This document shows positions 60,638 to 64,000 of a DNA stretch of 64,000 nt, one piece after another; position 1 is the first letter of the stretch; every line of letters starts with the position of its first letter. Under the pieces are notes generated by a model that did not search any database, was not told the DNA's origin, and saw only the letters and a program-made list of their open reading frames with translations. The DNA is from Symsagittifera roscoffensis. Its lineage: Eukaryota; Xenacoelomorpha; Acoela; Convolutidae. The stretch is from NCBI RefSeq assembly GCF_963678635.1, contig NC_087063.1, forward strand, positions 9,086,386 through 9,150,385, read 5' to 3'. The position numbers and the translations under genes were made by a program.

Positions 60638-61907
60638 AGTTTTTTATTCGCTGAAACCTTAACTGAAACCTGAAACTTTGTTCAAGTGAAGTTTTATTGA
60701 TGCTATGGTATGGTTAACAATACAACTATATGCCTTTATTGGTTATTATTGGTTCAAAACTTAATTTTTTTGTTAAAAATTCTTAGAAAATTTTTTGACT
60801 GAAACGATAATCTGAAACCTGAAACTATGGTAGCTGAAGTTGAGTTTTTTTAATCTTAAAACTTTCTATACGCTTTATTATATCTGGTTTTTGCTTTATC
60901 TTGCAAAAAAATTCGAGAAAACCGAATCTTTTGATATCTTAAACTTAGTTTTTGAAAACTCAAACCTAAAACTCTTAAACTCTCTCAAACTCGGTGCCTG
61001 AAAATAAAAAGTTGGTTTTTGATAGCTGGTCTAGTGTAAATTGGAATTTTGAACAGGTTTGCAACTTCAAAATCAAAATTTTGTTTGCGTAAACCTAAGT
61101 TTTTGGGGCTGAAACTATGATTTCTAGAACTGAAACTGTGGTTTGACCACTTGGTTTTAGAGTTTTGAGATTGAAAATTTAGGTTGGTCTCTCTAATATA
61201 TTTCTATTCCAGCAATAAAATTGCCAAAAAGATGAAAATTTTAGCCTAAAACGACGATTTTAGTTTACTGAAACTATAAGTTTGAGGGCTCAAACTAACA
61301 CCTTCTAGAAGTTTTTTGAGTTTAAAAATTTGTTAGTTCATTAAGGATTCCTATTATCTTTCAATATTTCACAAAAATTTCACTTGGGAAGCAAGATTTT
61401 TGGGTCTGAAACCAAAAACACCAATTCTGAAACGTACGTTTCAGCCTTAGGAACCAAAATTTAAAATTGGTTTGGTGGGTTTTAACACCGTTAGTTTTCT
61501 CTAGAAAGTCAAAATTCGGCGTTCGGAGCTCAATTTTGAGACCAAAAACTCAATTTTTGTGTTCTGAAACCTGAAACTAACAAAAACGTACCATTTAAGA
61601 CCAGGTTTTTGACTTATGGTATCCAAATTTGGGTTTGACTAGTTCAACTTTTGCTGTTTTACCCGAATCCGTTTACAGAAACTTAAAATTTTGACCGGAA
61701 ACTATACTTATTTTAACTGAAACGTTTGAACCTATAACTGAAACCTAGACTGAAACCAAAAATTTTGGCTGGTAAAAATCAATTTTTTAGTGCTTATGCT
61801 ATCATATGAAACCTATTTTATCAATATAAAGTGGATGTGTCAGTGTTTTAAACTTAGTTTTTGTTGTGAAACCTGATATTTTTGTGCTGAAACTAAAACT
61901 TGGTGTT
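60638..61907 (-). repeat. Leader array of GTTTCA(G) motifs (copy 2)
   Basis: Duplicate of 56640-57910 with essentially all motif copies retained; sporadic changes fall mostly between motifs (for example gcggaaacc to gcgtaaacc alters one weak copy). Confidence 0.7.
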
Positions 61908-62646
61908 TGGTGTTATGTGGTTAACGTTTAAGATTGGTTTTAGTGCGTAATCTTATTGTTAATTAGGTGTATATTTAAACTGTGTCAAAAAAAACTAATG
62001 ATTTATCAAAAAACACTCAAATCCGTTCCTTCCTTTTTGGTTTTTGTTATTTTCTTCCTTAGTTTCAGTAATTGGTAGCTTTACTGATGGATGATTTAGG
62101 TTTAAGTTACGTTAAGGTGGTTAGAATTAAAATGAGTTTAAGAAAATTTGAGGATAAGCCTCGAGAATTGATGAAGGATTAGGATAAGTTTTTGAGCACT
62201 TTAGTTTAATACAGGATTTCGTTAATTTTAGTGATGATAACTTTAAACTGAAGTTTCGGCAAAACTTTAGTGGATTACTGGACAAAACGGGTATATCTTA
62301 CTAGCGGACTTAGGCAGAGAACGATTCTTTCAGAAATTTTATATATTATTATAATAATAGATAATAGTTAAGTTCATGAGCTAATGACAGTTAGAAAGCC
62401 GTCTAATAGACCTCGAGATGGAGGGATATCGTGGGCGACTGCTAGCGCAGGGGATGCATTTCGCAAGAACCCTACCAGGAATATCTGTCAAGTAGAAGAC
62501 AATGAAATTGTGTTTCTATCGAAAGATACCCATTGTCTCTGGCTTTTTGAGGTTGAAAACTAATCTGACAAATACTCACAGATCCTAATAATAATATATT
62601 TTTTGAATTTTAAAAGCTGTTTCTAGTTTGTTGGAAAAAGAATTTC

Positions 62647-63480
62647 TTAAGGATACTGAGGTGGTTTTCTGTTTTGATCTTTGTGGTCTCTATATTTAAA
62701 ACAAACACTGATAGTATGACCTGACCTACGACACCATTTACAAAATCGGGTATGGTTTTGTTTATTTCTGGGTTCATTTGGATTATAGGCTGCATTTATT
62801 TTATGATCTTTCATTAGTCCTGTTAACTCCTTAAGCTGATCCTTTATTCCTTCTATCTCCAACTTATTATCCACACTACTTGAGGCTGTTCCAGTAAACT
62901 CACTACTTACTGCAAAACTTAAGTCTTTTGTTGCAATATGATCTTTTAATTGTTGCCATGTTGCGGGTGGATTCTCAATTAGGAATTGATGAGCCTTTTG
63001 TTTCAAGCCTGGCGGGCTTAAGCCGCGTACAAAGAATTCCATTTTCTTTGCTGTTCTTTGATCATCATTAAAAGTTGGATTAGGCCATCCACGGTCTACT
63101 GCGGTGCTTAATCTATGTATGTAGCTTTTAATGAATTCATCAGGTTATCTTTTTATGTTTTCTGCTTCTATTCGTCTCCTATACTTATCTTTATCATCAG
63201 TGAATCTATCTATGAATTGATCTGTTATATCATTCCAAGGTAAGTTTGCTGCTAATCCCTGATACCATTGAGCGGCTGGACCTCTTAATATTGAACCAAA
63301 TAAGGCTCTTTGTCTGTTATCATATGCGTCTTGTTCGTCACCTGCATCTCCTGGTCTAGTGCCTAGGGAAAATGCTATCTTTTTCTCTACTATATCAAGA
63401 AAATCTCTTGCATCTTCATTCGGATCTAAGCCGGTAAATTTTTCGAGAGCTAAATCTGGGTATGCTACTACGTTTGCCAT
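62647..63480 (-). pseudogene. Truncated Gag, copy 3, with a nonsense mutation
   Basis: It has the same truncated end as copy 2. A single base change turns the Gln codon at about residue 112 (caggttgtct in copies 1 and 2) into TAA (caggttatct, 63145-63147). The only products would be a 111-residue N-terminal piece and, if reinitiated, a 131-residue piece from the internal Met at 63042. Confidence 0.9.
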
Positions 63481-63574
63481 CGTTTGTTAAAATCACTCAA
63501 TGTTTTGTTAACAATATATAAAGGGTTTGGATGTGTTGTGTACTGATCAATTGTACGGACTGAAAAAATTGTAT

Positions 63575-63859
63575 TTAAGTTACAATGACGTTTGCTGGGA
63601 TCAATGAATACGAATTTTTGTTAGATAGATCAATAGTGCTATGGGGCTGCTTAAGCTTTTTTAAGATAGAAGTTATCTCTGGGGTATTGCTGCTGGAAAG
63701 AATGGTTAATTCGTGAATATTTTTGTGTGGGTGTTTGGACAAAATTGTGATTTGATCTTTTTGGATATTGGTGATATACCAAATTATTTTTGTGGATTTA
63801 TTTTTTAATTTTAGTTTTCAATTAAATGCTGTTGTATTTACTTGATAAAAGTTGGTCAT
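63575..63859 (-). pseudogene. Small accessory protein with internal TGA (copy 3)
   Basis: Third tandem duplicate, again with TGA at codon 14. The intact 91-residue neighbour expected about 200 bases further on falls outside the window. Confidence 0.55.
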
Positions 63860-64000
63860 AGCATTTTACATCCTTTTAGGGACATAAATATTTATCTAGG
63901 GAATGATAAACAATATAAAAAATATTTAAATTTTTCTTATGAACTCGTTATTATTTTTAATTTTTGTTAAGGAAAAATTTTGTGTTTTTAATAAAAAATG

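Larger units (their letters stand above)
42787..64000 (-). mobile_element. Large env-bearing Ty3/gypsy element with accessory genes and repeated 5' part
   Basis: Minus-strand order is leader with small genes, gag, frameshift, pol, env and 11 small genes. Even without the extra 5' repeats the element exceeds 15 kb, about twice the length of typical errantivirus-like members. Gag, pol and env are all open with intact catalytic residues. LTRs were not found: the 3' boundary is set tentatively at the duplicated AATAAA region, and the 5' end probably lies beyond the window. The length of the leader and the tandem 5' repeats may also mean that this copy is rearranged. Confidence 0.8.
54787..64000 (-). 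repeat. Tandem repeat of the retroelement 5' region, 3997/3867-bp units
   Basis: Gag starts lie at 55616, 59613 and 63480. Unit 1 spans 54787-58782, unit 2 58783-62649, and unit 3 62650 to the window edge. The junction is the same at 58782 and 62649: gag codon 276 joins to a stop and then ttcttaa-type sequence. Units are nearly identical; the main difference is a 130-base segment present in unit 1 (about 58190-58320) and absent from unit 2, bounded by short ataa repeats. Confidence 0.95.

Overview
This is AT-rich invertebrate-type genomic DNA. It has long gene-poor stretches, AG-ending splice acceptors after T-rich runs, and several generations of mobile DNA. The eukaryotic assignment rests on probable introns, a Maverick/Polinton and an env-carrying Ty3/gypsy retroelement. 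I cannot name the phylum from sequence alone. Only two host-like genes are visible: an unrecognised, probably secreted protein (about 7.4-9.0 kb) and a caspase-fold peptidase homologue (38.6-39.6 kb), both on the minus strand.

Layout: (1) 1-11 kb: decayed non-coding DNA, a 22-bp minisatellite, several degenerate repeats, a relic of a Maverick DNA polymerase (4.7-5.7 kb) and one host-like gene. (2) 11.15-36.88 kb: one old, inactive Maverick/Polinton of about 25.7 kb, bounded by inverted repeats of about 0.6 kb. Minus-strand morphogenesis genes lie on the left: an adenain-like protease relic, a capsid-type protein, a pX/pVI-like basic peptide and the packaging ATPase. A plus-strand protein-primed-type DNA polymerase B pseudogene lies on the right. 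Small genes sit between them, including a PC4-like one. The ATPase/capsid part has been amplified inside the element into an 11-kb tandem array with nested deletions. (3) 36.9-41.9 kb: mostly non-coding, with the caspase-like gene. (4) 41.9-64.0 kb: a very large Ty3/gypsy element read right to left. Gag is joined to Pol by a -1 frameshift at a TTTAAAC heptamer; Pol carries PR-RT-RNaseH-INT; an 828-residue envelope glycoprotein follows. Unusually, 11 tightly packed small genes then follow env.

The best candidate for an undescribed system is the retroelement. Downstream of env are eight small proteins of 77-91 residues that look like one diverged paralogous family, and three RING-like zinc proteins. 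Two more family members lie upstream of gag. The 5' part (truncated gag plus about 3.1 kb of leader with its small genes) is itself repeated at least three times. This yields extra Gag proteins that stop just after the zinc knuckle, next to a leader rich in a repeated GTTTCA(G) motif. I could not find the LTR pair. The 3' end may lie near 42.8 kb, where AATAAA signals are duplicated, and the 5' LTR may lie beyond 64 kb.
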